A stretch of DNA of 64,000 nucleotides, taken from positions 2,108,001 to 2,172,000 of the forward strand of contig NZ_FNWI01000004.1 in assembly GCF_900106855.1 (NCBI RefSeq), read 5' to 3'. The translations under genes were made by a program, and so were the position numbers. The notes under the pieces are model-generated. The model was given only the letters and a program-made list of their open reading frames with translations, was not told where the DNA came from and ran no database searches. Source of the DNA: Varibaculum massiliense. Its GTDB lineage: Bacteria; Actinomycetota; Actinomycetes; Actinomycetales; Actinomycetaceae. The number at the start of each line of letters is the position of its first letter. Positions within the stretch are counted from its first letter, which is position 1. This document shows, in pieces, positions 24,173-39,104 of this stretch.

Positions 24173-25505
24173 ATGAAAACACTAAAATCAGTATTGGCTC
24201 TGGGGGTAGCAACGGTGCTAGCTGCTACTTGCCTTTCCGGCTGTTCGGGGGGGGGGGGGGGGGGGAAAGTCTTTTCTTTTTGAGAGTAAGTCCTCAGGAG
24301 GAGCTAAGGGCACGGTAACTTGGTCAACCTGGGGTACTCCCGATGAACTGAAAATCTTCGAACAATTTAATAAAGAGTTCATGCAGCGCCACCCGGATAT
24401 TAAAATCAAATTTCAGCCGGTAGCATCTTACTCTGACTATCACTCCAAGTTGACTACGCAACTTAGCTCAAAAACTGCCCCCGATGTTTTTTATGTCGGT
24501 GATGATCGGATTACTTCCCTGGTACACAATCAAACTCTAGCTCCTATCGACGATCACTTGGGCACGGGCGACTCCGCGCTATCTTTGAAGGATTTTAACC
24601 ATGACATTTACCGCATCGCGGAGATGGATGGTAAAACATACGCTCTTCCCAATGACGTAAATCCCGATGCATTCTGGTACAACAAGGTAGTACTCAAACA
24701 AGCAGGCATTACTGAGGATCCCGCGCAGTTAGCCAAAGAGGGCAAATGGACAACTGAAAAGTTCTTCGAAATGCTCGATAAAATAAAAGCCTCAGGTAAA
24801 GAAGGCGCGGCTTTCTGGAACTACTGGTCAACCACGGATTCTATTATGATTAGTCAGGGTGGCAAAGTCTACGATGACTCCGGGAAATACGTAGCAAATA
24901 AAGACGCTAAGTCGGTAAAGGCACTACAAGATTGGGCAGACAAGTTCAAATCTGGAGAACTTTTGGTTGCGGACGAGATGCCCTCGGGTGCAGATTCTGA
25001 CACATTATTTGTCACCGACAAGTTAGGGTTTATGGTTCAGGGACGATACACCTTGGGAACCATTGAAAAGGCTAGCCGGGACAGTTCAGATTTTGATGTA
25101 GTAGGGTGGCCAACCCCTCAAGGAACTATTGGACGCAATGGTGTAGCCTCCTCCTTCCTGGCAGTGAATAAAAACGCAGCTGATTTGGATGCTGCTTTTA
25201 CTTTCTTCAAAGAATTCCTGTCCAAAGAAGGGCAAACTTTGCGTTTAAAGGATAGCGGTAATGCGTTACCCTCTATTAAAGGAATTGATGAGATAGTAAC
25301 TGACACCGGAAAGCCAGCAAATGTGCAGTCGCTTATCGAGATGCGCGACAAGGGATTTGCTAACTTCCCAACAGAGGCTGGGGTACCGGATCTGTCGAAT
25401 GATATTTCTGTAAATATAATGCTCCCACTTTATAAGGGACAGAAAACGGCTCAGCAAGCTTTGGATGATACCGCAAAAATGGTTTCTGAAAAGGCAGGGA
25501 AGTAG
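24173..25505 (+). CDS. Sugar ABC transporter binding lipoprotein, out of frame at a G19 tract
   Basis: The gene encodes a family 1 extracellular solute-binding protein. The ATG at 24173 follows AAGGAG (24161-24166) and encodes a lipoprotein signal peptide with lipobox LSGC. Immediately after comes a run of 19 G (24247-24265). With 19 G the frame stops at 24281-24283 after 36 residues. With 18 or 21 G it continues into the long downstream frame, which reads GTVTWSTWGTPDELKIFEQF and runs to 25505, about 443 residues. An internal ATG at 24381 gives 374 residues but lacks a signal and the N-terminal strand. The gene is therefore either phase-variable and OFF in this sequence, or the tract length is a sequencing error. 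It feeds the two permeases that follow. Confidence 0.85.
24247..24265 (+). repeat. Homopolymeric tract of 19 G, probable phase-variation switch
   Basis: Nineteen consecutive G lie within codons just after the lipobox cysteine, in a flexible linker where extra glycines would be tolerated. Such tracts change length by slipped-strand mispairing. Adding two or removing one G restores the reading frame of the binding protein. Confidence 0.9.
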
Positions 25506-25511
25506 TTAATT

Positions 25512-26462
25512 ATGTTAACTACAAAGCCCGCTCCGTCCTCGGGCGGAGCGAAGGCTTCCACCGTGGCGGCTCCTAATGGAACGCCACGGTGGAAGAAACT
25601 CGATAGGTGGTGGGCACTGTTCTTCCTGGCACCACAAGGAATTGGTATTTTTGCATTTACCGTGCTGCCATTCGCCTTTTCTGTAGTTCTATGCTTCTAC
25701 AGTTGGAATGGCTTGGGGCCTATGACTTTTGTGTCTTTTGATAATTTTAAGGCACAGCTGACTGACCCACTCTTTGGCCGGGCTGTATTAAATACTTTAG
25801 GTATTGCGGTTATTACAGTCCCAATAGGACTTCTACTAGCTATTGTGGTATCCGTTATGCTGAATTCTGTAAAGAATCGCACTTTGTACATGATCATGTT
25901 CTTCGCGCCGGTGGTTACATCCTCTGTTGCAGTGGCTCTAATCTGGCAGCAGCTACTGCGAGCTGATGGATTGCTGTCGACGACGATTGCGACAATATTT
26001 CGTGTAGCTCCCCCCGATTGGTTAAATGATCCCCGCCTGACCTTGTTGGCTCTTTGTGCGGTTACTATCTGGTCTTCACTTGGACTTAACGTGGTAATTT
26101 TCCAGGCGGGTTTGCAGAATATTTCACCATCGGTGTTAGAAGCGGCAGAGATTGATGGTTCAGGAAAGATACGTACTTTCTTCAGCATTATATTACCTAT
26201 GCTTTCACCAACAATTTTCTTTCAGTCGGTTATAGCATTTATTTCCTCTCTACAAACGTTCGACTTGGTGTTCGTGCTAGTTAAGAATGCAGGTCCTGAT
26301 AATGCCACGCGCACAATCGTTTATCACATTTACGATTTAGGCTTCAGAAAAATGGATTTGGGAATGTCGGCAACGGCTTCAATATTCCTGCTTTTACTGT
26401 CGGTGTTAATCACATTATTCCAATTTGGTTTGGAAAAGAGGTTTGTACATTATGAAGACTAA
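25512..26462 (+). CDS. Sugar ABC transporter permease (MalF-like)
   Basis: The 316-residue protein has about six membrane helices and the permease EAA loop (EAAEIDGSGKIRTFFSIILPML near residues 215-236) that contacts the ATPase. It is the UgpA/MalF-type partner of the next gene and follows the binding protein by 6 bp. No ATPase gene is present in this operon, so a shared MsiK/UgpC-type ATPase encoded elsewhere is likely. Confidence 0.9.
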   Translation: MLTTKPAPSSGGAKASTVAAPNGTPRWKKLDRWWALFFLAPQGIGIFAFTVLPFAFSVVLCFYSWNGLGPMTFVSFDNFKAQLTDPLFGRAVLNTLGIAVITVPIGLLLAIVVSVMLNSVKNRTLYMIMFFAPVVTSSVAVALIWQQLLRADGLLSTTIATIFRVAPPDWLNDPRLTLLALCAVTIWSSLGLNVVIFQAGLQNISPSVLEAAEIDGSGKIRTFFSIILPMLSPTIFFQSVIAFISSLQTFDLVFVLVKNAGPDNATRTIVYHIYDLGFRKMDLGMSATASIFLLLLSVLITLFQFGLEKRFVHYED

Positions 26463-27396
26463 TGACAATAACTCGAATAATACATTGACGGATACTCCTG
26501 AAAACAGAGCTAAAAAGGCACCTGAAAAACCCTCTGGAGATTCCCAGAGAATAGAAGCCACTAGTAAACGCATACGCCCCGGGCGCATAGTTTTACATGC
26601 ATTCCTGATTCTGGGGTCGATATGCATGTTTGGGCCATTCGTGTGGATGCTGCTGTCTTCATTTAAGACGTTGCCGCAGCTACTAACCCATCCACTTTCC
26701 TTCCTGCCTGACCCGTTTACAGCGAATAACTTTGCTGAGGCATGGGCGGCTCTGCCGTTTGGTCGGGCATATTTCAACTCGATTTACATTACGATTTTGA
26801 TTGTTGCGGGAGGAATCCTGACCACCGCCATGGCAGGTTACGGATTTGCGCGTATCCCTTTCAAGGGGGCGAAGTATTTATTTGCTGCGGTGCTGGTATG
26901 CCAAATGATTCCCAAGCAAGTTACATTGGTACCCTTTTATCAGTTGATGTCCTGGCTAGGCTGGGTGGATTCTCACCTAGCAATCATTATTCCTGGAATT
27001 CTAATGAATCCTTTTGGCATATTCCTATGTCGTCAGTTTATTCGTTCGATTCCAAAGGAACTTGAAGAAGCAGCTACTCTCGATGGTTGCTCCCGTATTA
27101 GGATTTTCTTCCAAGTAATCTTGCCGCTGATTCGCCCAGGTTTGGGTGCATTGGGAGTAATCATTGCCATTGATGCGTGGAATAACTTTTTGATGCCTCT
27201 GATCTTGCTAAACAGCACGGAGCTGTACACAGTTCCGTTACTTTTAGCGCAGTTCCAGGGACAATTCGGAGGAGTTAACTACGGCCTTATCATGGCGGCT
27301 ACTTCGTTGTCCACCATCCCGATGCTGATAGCGTTCATAATCGGGCAGCGTCAGATAATCAGTTCCCTGGCTTCTTCTGGATTAGGAGGTAGGTAA
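26452..27396 (+). CDS. Sugar ABC transporter permease (MalG-like)
   Basis: The 314-residue second permease has six helices after a hydrophilic N-terminal tail of about 40 residues and the EAA loop EEAATLDGCSRIRIFFQVILPL near residues 204-225. I choose the ATG at 26452 (MKTNDNNSN) with AAGAGG upstream, overlapping the first permease by 11 bp. An in-frame start at 26425 would lie deeper in that gene. It belongs to the UgpE/MalG group. Confidence 0.9.
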   Translation: MKTNDNNSNNTLTDTPENRAKKAPEKPSGDSQRIEATSKRIRPGRIVLHAFLILGSICMFGPFVWMLLSSFKTLPQLLTHPLSFLPDPFTANNFAEAWAALPFGRAYFNSIYITILIVAGGILTTAMAGYGFARIPFKGAKYLFAAVLVCQMIPKQVTLVPFYQLMSWLGWVDSHLAIIIPGILMNPFGIFLCRQFIRSIPKELEEAATLDGCSRIRIFFQVILPLIRPGLGALGVIIAIDAWNNFLMPLILLNSTELYTVPLLLAQFQGQFGGVNYGLIMAATSLSTIPMLIAFIIGQRQIISSLASSGLGGR

Positions 27397-27400
27397 AGCC

Positions 27401-32997
<5,597 letters not shown>

Positions 32998-33053
32998 GTG
33001 GACGAGATTAAGTTATTTAGTCTGGTAGGCATCCTTTGATGCGCACTCGAAGT

Positions 33054-34253
33054 TTATCCTCGAGTCCAATGAGTACAGATCTTTTCAAAGCGGGGGAGGA
33101 AGATCTCTTTTTGCCAGCTTCTGGCAGCAGCTGCCTCCAATAGGGTTGCGGTATCATCTGATTTTTCCCAATAGGCGGCTACCTGCCGGATGGCGCTAGG
33201 AGAAAGCGCGCATTCTGCCCAAATCTGATTTTCCTGAGCCCAGGTGGCAACATCCTCTTTTAGCGTGCGGTAAAGCTGGGCACGCGCGGGATCAATTTTC
33301 TCCCAGGTTGCGATGGCCGTTATTTCATGCAATTTACGCAGCGGCGCTTTTCCTGGTAGCTGCTCACTGGGTAAGGATCGAACTTTCTTTATTGCCTGCC
33401 ACCAGAGCCGGGCGTGACGGCGCAGCTGTCGGCGCTTCATTAAGGGGCGGGCAGACAGCTCCTGATAGCTACGAGGAGGCTGTAAGACCAAATCTACGAG
33501 GTCGCGGTTAGGTAGTACTCGGCTAGGGGCTAAATCTCGTTCCTTCGCTACCTGGTCTCGCTGATAGTAGAGCTCGCGCAATAAACCCAGCTGCCGGGGG
33601 GATTTAGCTTTTCCAGCGCCTTTTAAATGCCTCCAGGGATCGGTATCTGTTGGTCGGTGAAAGTTGGCCAAGGCGTAGGCGAACTCTTGCTCTGCCCAAG
33701 GCAGCCGTCCCGCCGCCTCTAGTTGTTCTTTGAGCGTAACTGCCAGCTCCACCAGATATTCCACATCCAGGGCCGCATAATCGAGCCACGATTGTTTGAG
33801 GGGACGCAATGACCAGTTTTCTCGAGTATGGTTCTTGGCTAGTTTTACCCCCAGCACTTCCTCGGTAACTGCCCCCAATCCCACGTGTTCATACCCCAGT
33901 AGTTTCGCTGCGATTTGAGTATCGAATAGGTGGGGAGCCTGCAAGCCTGCCCACTCCATGCACTCTAAATCTTCTTTGGCAGCGTGCAGCACCCAAGTAC
34001 TGTTTTTGCAGGCAGCGCTAAAATCCGATAGATCCGGCAAGGTCAGAGGATCCAGTAAAACCAGGGGAGCGCTCTGCCCTTTCGCCTGAATCAAATAGGC
34101 CTTGTCCAGGTAACGGATACCGCTGGCGCGTTCAGTATCAAAAGCCACGTATTCGCCGGGACTACTATATTCGCGCAGACACTCCCGGTATTGCTGCTGG
34201 TTATCGGTGAGGGGAACCGACCCAAGGCGTGGACGGTAAAGGGTTTCGCTCAT
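33054..34253 (-). CDS. rnd: Ribonuclease D family 3'-5' exonuclease with HRDC domain
   Basis: The 399-residue protein has a DEDDy exonuclease domain: YVAFDTERASG (first D and E, near residue 37), a middle HAAKEDLECMEW motif, FDTQIAAKLLGYEHVGLGAVTEE, and DYAALDVEYLVEL with the catalytic Tyr and Asp near 157-162. An HRDC domain follows (about 205-290). It trims structured RNA 3' ends such as tRNA precursors. It overlaps the upstream DUF3000 gene by 4 bp (ATGA), a conserved actinobacterial pair. Confidence 0.9.
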   Translation of the reverse strand: MSETLYRPRLGSVPLTDNQQQYRECLREYSSPGEYVAFDTERASGIRYLDKAYLIQAKGQSAPLVLLDPLTLPDLSDFSAACKNSTWVLHAAKEDLECMEWAGLQAPHLFDTQIAAKLLGYEHVGLGAVTEEVLGVKLAKNHTRENWSLRPLKQSWLDYAALDVEYLVELAVTLKEQLEAAGRLPWAEQEFAYALANFHRPTDTDPWRHLKGAGKAKSPRQLGLLRELYYQRDQVAKERDLAPSRVLPNRDLVDLVLQPPRSYQELSARPLMKRRQLRRHARLWWQAIKKVRSLPSEQLPGKAPLRKLHEITAIATWEKIDPARAQLYRTLKEDVATWAQENQIWAECALSPSAIRQVAAYWEKSDDTATLLEAAAARSWQKEIFLPRFEKICTHWTRG

Positions 34254-34825
34254 ACCAGCTTTACCTGTCCCAGGCGAGATATTCCGGCGCTAACTTCCAC
34301 CGAGTGTCCCGACATCATCGCTAAAAGTCGTGAGATTGCCCCCGCGTGGGGAGCCAGGTCATTTTCTAGGGGTGTCCAGGAGGCGCGCAGCTCCATTTCT
34401 GCAGATTCAGAGCGTTTTTCTAACTCTCCGAAGCTGGCCGAATGGGAGCGGGTGACCGATCCGGCAGCCTGGAAAAAACTGGCATTTGCCTGGGTCAAAA
34501 AATCGGTGAACCAGGACCAACAAACCTGGTCGGCTAGTGGTTCGGTAACCAGATCTACATCTACATGCGCACTTAGCATCGTCACTAGGCGAAAACGTCC
34601 CTGCCAGCCGGGTTGCTCCTGGGGGTCATAAAGAATCACGAGCCGCCCTGACCCGCCGCTATGGGAGTTATCCTCCAAGGAACCACAGTCCATGCGAATC
34701 GCAGCCGAAAAAGGAGCGATTCCATGGGGAGCAGGAATTTCACTGACTTCCACGTGAGAATCATAGGCGGCATGGCGCAAAGTGAGTAGAGCATCGGTAA
34801 ACTCTGCAGGCGTCTTCTGATTCAC
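34250..34825 (-). CDS. DUF3000 family protein
   Basis: This 191-residue protein of unknown function carries the DUF3000 N-terminal pattern (LLTLRHAAYDSHVEVSEIPAPHGIAPFSAAI). It is typically found directly upstream of the RNase D gene in actinobacteria, as here, with overlapping stop and start codons. No membrane segment or signal is seen. A role linked to RNA processing is only a guess from context. Confidence 0.85.
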   Translation of the reverse strand: MNQKTPAEFTDALLTLRHAAYDSHVEVSEIPAPHGIAPFSAAIRMDCGSLEDNSHSGGSGRLVILYDPQEQPGWQGRFRLVTMLSAHVDVDLVTEPLADQVCWSWFTDFLTQANASFFQAAGSVTRSHSASFGELEKRSESAEMELRASWTPLENDLAPHAGAISRLLAMMSGHSVEVSAGISRLGQVKLV

Positions 34826-34994
34826 TATTTCAGCGTAGGCAGGAAACCTCTGCTAAAGTCACTGCCACGCCGATAATCAGCCGACCTATCCCTGGGTATT
34901 GTCCAGAAAATATTAATCTGTGAGTATATTCGCGACATGAAAGAATAAAACGTAGGTGAAGGCTAAAAAATCAGTTTGGTAATATAGTTGACTC

Positions 34995-35801
34995 ATGGCT
35001 TTTGAATCTCCAGAGGAAATTGCAGATAAAACTGCTGAAAAACGAGATTGCGCAATCTCGCTTCACTACCCTTGGGGAGGCTCGCGTAAAATAGCGGGGG
35101 TACTTGGTGGAGTTGGACCAGCAGCTACCGCTCATTTCTTACAACGTGTTGTGGACTTTACGGATGCGCATACTGATCAAGACAATGTAGATTTAATCGT
35201 TACCCAGCGCTCCTCGACGCCGGATAGAACCCTATCGATTACTGATCCTTCAGCACCGAATCCAACAGCATCGCTTTTAAGAGATGCTAGTATTCTGCAG
35301 AAGGCGGGGGCTGACTTCTTAGTAATGCCTTGTAATACTGGCATGTACCACTTAAATCAGGTCAAGGGTGATCTTCCGTTACCGTTAATAGACACTGTTA
35401 AAGTAACTGTGAACCATTTGCTAGATCGCCTGGGTGGTGGGAAAAAAATAGCTATCCTAGGGACAGTAGGTACCCGCACTACGGGGCTATATGAGCAGGC
35501 AACTCGCGATTTAGATATTGAGGTGGGATATCCCTCTGAAGATTTACAAGAGATTGTCACTAACATTATTTATGAACACGTGAAAGCAAATGTGCCGGTA
35601 CCGGAAGATTTGTGGAACAACCTGTTGAGCGGTCTTGACACCGCAGGATTTGACGGGGCGATTACGGGTTGCACCGAGCTATCAATAGCTCAGGCAGCAT
35701 TACCCAATAACGTATTACCTATTACAGATTCAGTTGATGCATTAGCGATTGAAACGGTTAAAGCTGCCGGCGCAAAACTCAAACCTACGTTTGCTGAATA
35801 A
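34995..35801 (+). CDS. Aspartate/glutamate racemase family protein
   Basis: The 268-residue PLP-independent racemase has the family pattern: KIAGVLGGVGPAATAHFL near residues 32-49, the first catalytic cysteine in MPCNTGMYHL near 114, and the second in ITGCTELSIA near 222. It interconverts L- and D-aspartate (or glutamate). An ATP-grasp gene follows 18 bp later. Together they resemble the racemase and D-aspartate ligase pair that builds D-Asp interpeptide bridges in Enterococcus faecium, so supply of D-aspartate for peptidoglycan is the likely role. Confidence 0.82.
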   Translation: MAFESPEEIADKTAEKRDCAISLHYPWGGSRKIAGVLGGVGPAATAHFLQRVVDFTDAHTDQDNVDLIVTQRSSTPDRTLSITDPSAPNPTASLLRDASILQKAGADFLVMPCNTGMYHLNQVKGDLPLPLIDTVKVTVNHLLDRLGGGKKIAILGTVGTRTTGLYEQATRDLDIEVGYPSEDLQEIVTNIIYEHVKANVPVPEDLWNNLLSGLDTAGFDGAITGCTELSIAQAALPNNVLPITDSVDALAIETVKAAGAKLKPTFAE

Positions 35802-35819
35802 AAATTAGAGAAAAGGAAT

Positions 35820-37181
35820 ATGACTTTGAGGAAACAGAAACCGAACGAAGATTTTATTCCCATTGTTTTAAGTGCGGATATCGGCGCCTATTCAATGGCC
35901 AGATCTTTTGCCGAAGAATGGTCGGTACGCCCGGTAATCCTTACGTATAAACAAATTCTCGGACCAATCGCCAATTCAAAACTATTTGACGTAATCGTGG
36001 TCAAGCCTAATCAGATTACCAATCCAGCAAGCGAATATCCGCTTATAGATTATCTGTTAGAGAATGTTGGTGAGCTGAAGAATAGGTACCCAGGTAAAAA
36101 GCTGGTTATCTGTCCAGAGGCAGATTCCCATGTATTTGGTCTTGCTGAAAATCACGAAGTATTAGCGCGTAATTATTTATTTCAGGTACCCTCTGTGGAA
36201 TTGCTTGATGCTACCAATAGCAAAGTAGCATTTGCAAAGATTGCAGAGCAGAACAACATTCCTTGTCCAACGACTATTGACTTTTACCTTACCGATGGTC
36301 TTGAACATATATTGGAACTATTTGTAAATTCGGCTACGGCATTTCCAATTGTGCTTAAACCGGCAGCCTCATACGGATATGAGGGACTAAAATTTCCCGG
36401 TAAAGCTAAGGTTTATTTCATTGATAACATGGAGCAGCTTAAGAAAATTTTAAAGCTGCTAATTAAGGAAACCAGTGGACACCCAGATGCTAACCATTTT
36501 GTTATTCAACAGCGAATATTAGGGGATGACACCTATAACTTCCATGTTATGTGTTATGTAAATTCTGAAGGTAAAACAGCATTTAGCGTTTCTAGTCACC
36601 TGTTGCTCGAAGACCATAACCCTACCGCTGTCGGTAACCCCGCAGCGCTGATAACTGAGAGTTTTCCCAATTTAACTGCACCCGCAATTAGGTTCCTTGA
36701 AGGATTGAACTGGCGCGGTTTCGCCAATTTTGATATTAAAGTTGATCCACAGGATGGTAAAGCCTATTTCTTTGAGGTTAATCCTCGTATCGGAAGATCG
36801 AACTATTACAGTACTGCTGCAGGAATGAATCCCATGCGGGTGTTTATTGATGATTTGGTCTACGATCGGCGCTATTTGGTACCTACCCGACAGCGAAAAG
36901 TACTGTATTCTATTTTGCCTGAGCCCTTAGTGGTGCTGTATACCCGAGGAAAGCTACGGCGTCAGGTTCTGAAACTTGTCGCTAGGCGGCGCACTGCTAA
37001 TCCTTTAAGTTCTCCCGCGGAACGGGAATTTTCTCTACGTTATCTGCGGCGTTGGTTTTACGTGACCGCAAGTACCTGGAAACATATATTAAAATATCAT
37101 CGTTATTTTCCGCTCTCGAAGGCTCGTGAACTCGGCGGTGGCGACTATGTTCCCAGTTCTAATCTGGGAAAAGAATCCTGA
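35820..37181 (+). CDS. ATP-grasp ligase, probable D-aspartate ligase
   Basis: The 453-residue protein begins with PIVLSADIGAYSMARSFAEE, like AslFm-type D-aspartate ligases. The ATP-grasp core follows, with PIVLKPAASYGYEGLKF near residues 178-194, VIQQRILGDDTYNFHVMCYV near 231-250 and the metal-binding FFEVNPRIGRSNYY near 316-329. AslFm adds D-Asp to the epsilon amine of lysine in UDP-MurNAc-pentapeptide. The racemase just upstream supports this, but other amino acids and targets are possible for this fold. A basic C-terminal tail of about 100 residues may bind membrane or precursor. AAAGGAAT precedes the start. Confidence 0.75.
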   Translation: MTLRKQKPNEDFIPIVLSADIGAYSMARSFAEEWSVRPVILTYKQILGPIANSKLFDVIVVKPNQITNPASEYPLIDYLLENVGELKNRYPGKKLVICPEADSHVFGLAENHEVLARNYLFQVPSVELLDATNSKVAFAKIAEQNNIPCPTTIDFYLTDGLEHILELFVNSATAFPIVLKPAASYGYEGLKFPGKAKVYFIDNMEQLKKILKLLIKETSGHPDANHFVIQQRILGDDTYNFHVMCYVNSEGKTAFSVSSHLLLEDHNPTAVGNPAALITESFPNLTAPAIRFLEGLNWRGFANFDIKVDPQDGKAYFFEVNPRIGRSNYYSTAAGMNPMRVFIDDLVYDRRYLVPTRQRKVLYSILPEPLVVLYTRGKLRRQVLKLVARRRTANPLSSPAEREFSLRYLRRWFYVTASTWKHILKYHRYFPLSKARELGGGDYVPSSNLGKES

Positions 37182-37304
37182 GTTGTATTGTCGGGAAGAA
37201 AGCCAGGCACACGTCTGCGCTAACCCAACCCTAGATGCTCGATTCCGGACAATCGCCGGATTTCCGCAGTTTTAAAGGAACGAAAGCCAGCAGGTAGCGC
37301 TACT

Positions 37305-39104
37305 CTAAGCGATGATTAGCAGGGTGTCTTCACCTGAGATTTTTTGGGGCGCGCTCTCCAGTTTCCCGTTAGTGAAGGAAAAATAGTTTCCTTCGGGCAG
37401 ATGCGTGACAATCTCGCTGATGTTAACGGGCTTGCGATGTAAATTCACTATTACCTGAGCGTGCTCTGCCTTCAGAACCAGCAGCTTTCGCTGGCGCTCA
37501 AGAGCAATAAAATCAGCAAATACGCCCTCGTGACGCAGCGCGATTAAGTGCCGATACCAGGCGAGCATCTTTTTATGCTCAACCTCAGAAAGCTCCTGCC
37601 ACAGCAGCTTAGAGTTGAGGAAAGTAGAAAGCGCTTGCGGAGAGGGCACCTCTACCTCACCGCCATAAATTTTGTCCCAATCATGGGAGGCAAACTCGCG
37701 TTTGCGTCCCTCATCTACCGCTTTACCAATACCTTCATCCGCATAGTCGGTAAAGAACTGGAAACGCGAACGGCTGCCCCATTCTTCGCCCTGGAAAAGC
37801 ATCGGCGTAAACGGAGAGGCTAAAATCAAAGCAGCTTGACCAGCTAAAAGTCCGGGAGAAAGTTTTTCGCTAGGGCGATCTCCTAAAGCCCGATTACCTA
37901 CCTGGTCATGGTTGGAAGCAAAACCAAAGAAACGGTTACGTTCCATATCTGCCGGAACCGGAGCCCCCCAATTCTTGCCGCGGAAACTAGAAAAGGTGCC
38001 GTTATGGTAAAACACCTGCGAATATATCTTGCTCAGCGCCTCGGGATCAGCAAAATCTTCGTAATAGCCTTGAGTTTCTCCAGTAAAAGCTACGTGAATA
38101 CCATGGTGAATATCGTCATCCCATTGACCATCCATTCCGTAGCCACCCTCATCAACCGCGGTAACCATTAGGGGATCGTTAAGATCAGATTCGGCCACCA
38201 AAGTAAGCGGCCTGCCTAACTCTTCCGAAAGGTCGTGAACTTCTTGCGAAAGTTCCGCTAAAAGATGCAGTTCAGAATCATCTTGGATTTCATGAACCGC
38301 ATCTAGGCGCAGACCGTCAAACCCATAGTCAGCCAGCAAAGCCACAGCCGCCCCGACTAAGAAATCTCGTACCGGCTCGCTATCCGGTCCATCTAGGTTA
38401 TAGCCATCGCCCCAGGGAGTTACGTGGCGGGCAGAAAAATAAGGTGCAAACTGACTCAAATAGTTTCCGGAAGAGCCCAAATGATTCAGCACTAAATCCT
38501 GGGCAACCGCAATTTCAAGTTTGTGTGCCTCATCGATAAAAGCCACCAAATCTTCCGGGGTGCCGTAGGGGTTAAACAGGGCATATAGCCCCACCCCGTC
38601 ATAGCCCCAACCGCGCTCTCCAGGGAAAACCGCTGTAGGCATCAGCTCAATGACTTCGACTCCCAAATCAGCGAGATAGGGGAGTTTCTCAATGGCTGCC
38701 CGCAAGGTTCCCTGGGCAGTGAAAGTCCCAATATGTAGTTCGTACCAGACCTTCCCCAAAAGTTTTCCATCGGGTTGCCAGTTAGAACCGCGTTTAAGGG
38801 CGGCAATATCGGCAGTTTTTACCCACAGTTCACTGCCAGGAACATACACGCGCGCCCTGGGGTCAGGGAAGGGACCGTTTCCCTCTACCTCAAAGGCATA
38901 GACGGTGCCGTTGGGGAGCGACCGCGGAGCCAGCCACCACTGACCATGCTGAATCATGGGAGTTTTTCGAGGATTATCCGGCGAGCCTACCAGCAGGTTA
39001 ACCTGCTCTTTTCCTGGCGCCCACAGCGGTACTCGTTCGCATCCGGCTTTCAGTTCCCAGGGAGGAACCCCCTCAAAATCCCAGTCATAGGAATCTAGAT
39101 TCAT
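37305..39104 (-). CDS. treZ: Malto-oligosyltrehalose trehalohydrolase
   Basis: TreZ releases trehalose from maltooligosyltrehalose made by TreY. The 599-residue GH13 enzyme has an N-terminal CBM48-like domain, then the barrel with VIELMPTAVFPGERGWGYDGVG, nucleophile motif DGLRLDAVHEI near 255-265, acid motif LVAESDLNDP and FASNHDQVGNRALG near 390-403. It lies 1 bp from treY, with which it shares an operon (glgX-treY-treZ in transcription order). Confidence 0.93.
   Translation of the reverse strand: MNLDSYDWDFEGVPPWELKAGCERVPLWAPGKEQVNLLVGSPDNPRKTPMIQHGQWWLAPRSLPNGTVYAFEVEGNGPFPDPRARVYVPGSELWVKTADIAALKRGSNWQPDGKLLGKVWYELHIGTFTAQGTLRAAIEKLPYLADLGVEVIELMPTAVFPGERGWGYDGVGLYALFNPYGTPEDLVAFIDEAHKLEIAVAQDLVLNHLGSSGNYLSQFAPYFSARHVTPWGDGYNLDGPDSEPVRDFLVGAAVALLADYGFDGLRLDAVHEIQDDSELHLLAELSQEVHDLSEELGRPLTLVAESDLNDPLMVTAVDEGGYGMDGQWDDDIHHGIHVAFTGETQGYYEDFADPEALSKIYSQVFYHNGTFSSFRGKNWGAPVPADMERNRFFGFASNHDQVGNRALGDRPSEKLSPGLLAGQAALILASPFTPMLFQGEEWGSRSRFQFFTDYADEGIGKAVDEGRKREFASHDWDKIYGGEVEVPSPQALSTFLNSKLLWQELSEVEHKKMLAWYRHLIALRHEGVFADFIALERQRKLLVLKAEHAQVIVNLHRKPVNISEIVTHLPEGNYFSFTNGKLESAPQKISGEDTLLIIA

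Noticed and set aside
24381-25505. Internal ATG as the true start of the sugar-binding protein
   Set aside because: It would lack the signal peptide and N-terminal strand, whereas a complete lipoprotein start lies upstream in the frame reached by changing the G tract.
37182-37304. Terminator between the ATP-grasp gene and treZ
   Set aside because: Only a weak 5-bp stem (TCCGG/CCGGA near 37246) without a proper T-run is present, too little to call.
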